Below are positions 7,201 through 7,544 of a stretch of 7,544 nt of DNA, piece after piece. The notes under the pieces are model-generated. The model worked only from the letters and a program-made list of their open reading frames with translations. It was not told the origin of the DNA and made no database searches. The first letter of the stretch is position 1. Each line of letters opens with the position of its first letter. The position numbers were made by a program, and so were the translations under genes. This stretch comes from Bacteroidota bacterium (GTDB lineage Bacteria > Bacteroidota > Bacteroidia > Chitinophagales > Saprospiraceae): positions 1 through 7,544 of the forward strand of contig QQUB01000764.1 in the NCBI GenBank assembly GCA_008501835.1, written 5' to 3'.

Positions 7201-7455
7201 GGTATGGTGCTGACTGCTGCGCCTAATCCATTTGTAAGTCAATTAGAAGTTCAATTCGAATTGACAGATGCTGCTGAGGTTCAGATTAATGTTTATGATC
7301 TCACGGGTAAGGTTCAGTTGCAGTTTGTTGAATCTTTTGGAGCAGGTTTGCAAAAAGAGCAAATTGACTTTTCTGTTTTACCTAATGGACCTTATTTCGT
7401 TGAGCTGAGAACTAATGAGCAGGTTGGGGTGATTCGGGTTTTGAAAGCTGATTAA
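4279..7455 (+). CDS. Exported M4 (thermolysin-like) metalloprotease with beta-propeller-like region and T9SS sorting domain
   Basis: The 1058-residue protein is far longer than plain M4 proteases (about 500-600). Order of parts: Sec signal peptide (1-22, probable cleavage AFA/QQ); FTP-type propeptide region (about 110-180, ending in YHGLPVYGGQVIVH); PepSY-like inhibitor region (about 190-275, ending WDYYIDAHSGAIIHKI); a His-rich linker EHGHCQHNHG (289-298), probably near the maturation site; the catalytic domain (about 318-643); an Asp-rich region resembling a TolB/PD40 propeller (about 655-965); and a type A T9SS C-terminal domain (about 978-1058, with APNPF, NVYDLTGK and LPNGPYFVEL). Zinc site: HEMTH (470-474) gives His470, catalytic Glu471 and His474; Glu494 in ALNES is the third ligand, 20 residues on as in thermolysin. 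Asp562 and His567 in GDNGGVH match thermolysin Asp226 and His231, and NAFWNG (440-445) is conserved. All catalytic residues are present, so it is probably an active endopeptidase secreted through T9SS and retained at the surface or released. The propeller assignment is the least certain part. Confidence 0.93.
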   Translation: MQNFKSFLLLLFLLVFTQTAFAQQSKPQKPENITPTNFDPATFQVDDKMLQGIPRANRLLPSKSNLKQVTIPPRLLSKESFLKIEASENGLPLFISGQLDSEKRALPGEQQVQEYLMAAADLMKIVDPVSEFTLTRTETDELGFTHYRMQQYYHGLPVYGGQVIVHSNAEAVVERLNGRYFPTPMIKDLNPSVSENMAETLATNDLSSFTTVKELSPEEQQLVASNGEGPELIIYHIDNDAEQEVLCWKVNVIPNLLENWDYYIDAHSGAIIHKINNSCTLYPELLRKEHGHCQHNHGVPLIEESEMELGLLGGTTGSGVDLKGVVRTINVYEDGGEYVMLDVGREMFDQSSDIPNNMSGAILTLDAQNTNPASNDFDASYIFGPGNNWNDPKAVSAHFHAAESYEYFRGVHSRNSINGSGGNIVAFINVAETDGSGMDNAFWNGAAMFYGNGSQAFSSPLQKSLDTGGHEMTHGVVGSSAGLIYQGQSGALNESFADVFGVMIDPDDWQLGEDIVNSGIFTSGALRDLSDPNQGGNGLSFPGWQPAHMNEYEDLPFTSEGDNGGVHVNSGIPNHAFYLYATSVGNSDARRVYYRALTTYLTNQSQFIDCRLAVIQSASDIFGSSSNQVAAAASAFDQVGITDGSGSGGTEELDTNEGDEYILLTNGSFDALYLFDGTDFPVVSNAGVLSRPSVTDDGTLILFVDDNNDIKVLELKDGTGQYDEYYLETNPQQIWRNVAISKDGTKLAALTTDWDNYVFIFDFTSTQGQYIEILNPTSQQGVFTDDVQYADFIEWDYSGELLLFDAYNVLDDDFGNTSDYWDIGLIHVWDNGFNFFGNGYVFKIFSGLPDNTGVGDPTFSKNSPNIIALDFIGDAENFSDFSVIAVDTEAGEVGYIFEDNLVLGRPNYSMEDDQLIFDALSQSDDEIIAIIDLNADKITPAGDAQAFITGSANWGLWFAVGERDFTSTEDFDREGMVLTAAPNPFVSQLEVQFELTDAAEVQINVYDLTGKVQLQFVESFGAGLQKEQIDFSVLPNGPYFVELRTNEQVGVIRVLKAD

Positions 7456-7523
7456 TGTTACGAGTTACGGGTTGCGTGTAACGGGTTATTTTCCCGCAAC
7501 TCGCAACCCGTAACTCGTAACAT
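7455..7523. repeat. Inverted repeat built from GTTACGR-type heptamers, abutting the protease stop
   Basis: The outer 22 bases on each side (7455-7476 and 7502-7523) are perfect reverse complements. Continuing inward, 7455-7484 pairs with 7494-7523 over 30 positions with three mismatches, leaving a nine-base loop (7485-7493). Each arm is a 7-base tandem repeat. The left arm reads GTTACGA, GTTACGG, GTTGCGT, GTAACGG; the right arm reads CCGCAAC, TCGCAAC, CCGTAAC, TCGTAAC. The first paired base is the last A of the TAA stop. In mRNA this would be a very stable hairpin that could end transcription or protect the 3' end, but no T run follows (CTATCTCATC), so it is not a textbook terminator. Bases 7524-7544 are too short to interpret. 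Confidence 0.8.
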
Positions 7524-7544
7524 CTATCTCATCTTCTTAGTCTC

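Noticed and set aside
7455..7523. Terminal inverted repeat of an insertion sequence entering from the right
   Set aside because: Both arms lie within 69 bases of each other and enclose only a short loop, so this is a self-contained hairpin; no transposase sequence is visible.
7455..7523. Textbook intrinsic terminator after the protease
   Set aside because: The stem is strong but no T run follows on the plus strand, so it is reported as a repeat with a possible, unproven role in 3' end formation.

Overview
The window looks like chromosomal DNA from a member of the Bacteroidota, perhaps a Saprospiria-like lineage; that finer placement is a guess. The signs are a C-terminal type IX secretion (T9SS) sorting domain on a very large exported protease, two lipoproteins with phenylalanine/serine-type lipoboxes, A-rich rather than Shine-Dalgarno-rich sequence before most starts, and a clear TAnnTTTG promoter box before mnmG. 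Base composition is moderately AT-rich and I see no sign of recent gene transfer.

Layout. Positions 1-464 hold the 3' part of a D-2-hydroxyacid dehydrogenase gene, most like glycerate dehydrogenase (hprA). It converges on a complete mnmG gene (2492 to 627, minus strand) across a 160-base gap containing two near-identical palindromes. A divergent promoter region (2493-2604) separates mnmG from a lipoprotein of the M15 D,D-/L,D-carboxypeptidase family (2605-3411). About 370 bases without a gene follow (3412-3780), filled by small hairpins with related cores and by a degenerate 4-base periodic tract. Then come a small lipoprotein of unknown function (3781-4218) and, 60 bases later, a 1058-residue M4 (thermolysin-like) metalloprotease with an added beta-propeller-like region and a T9SS sorting domain (4279-7455). 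A heptamer-built inverted repeat begins on the last base of its stop codon.

Function. The genes do not form one obvious pathway. The left half is housekeeping (hydroxypyruvate/glycerate metabolism and tRNA wobble-uridine modification). The right half is cell envelope and secretion: a peptidoglycan carboxypeptidase, an unknown lipoprotein and a surface or secreted protease. I found no phage, CRISPR, transposase, tRNA or rRNA gene. The less ordinary material is between the genes: three of the four gaps carry structured repeats, each of a different design, and the protease has an uncommon combination of domains.
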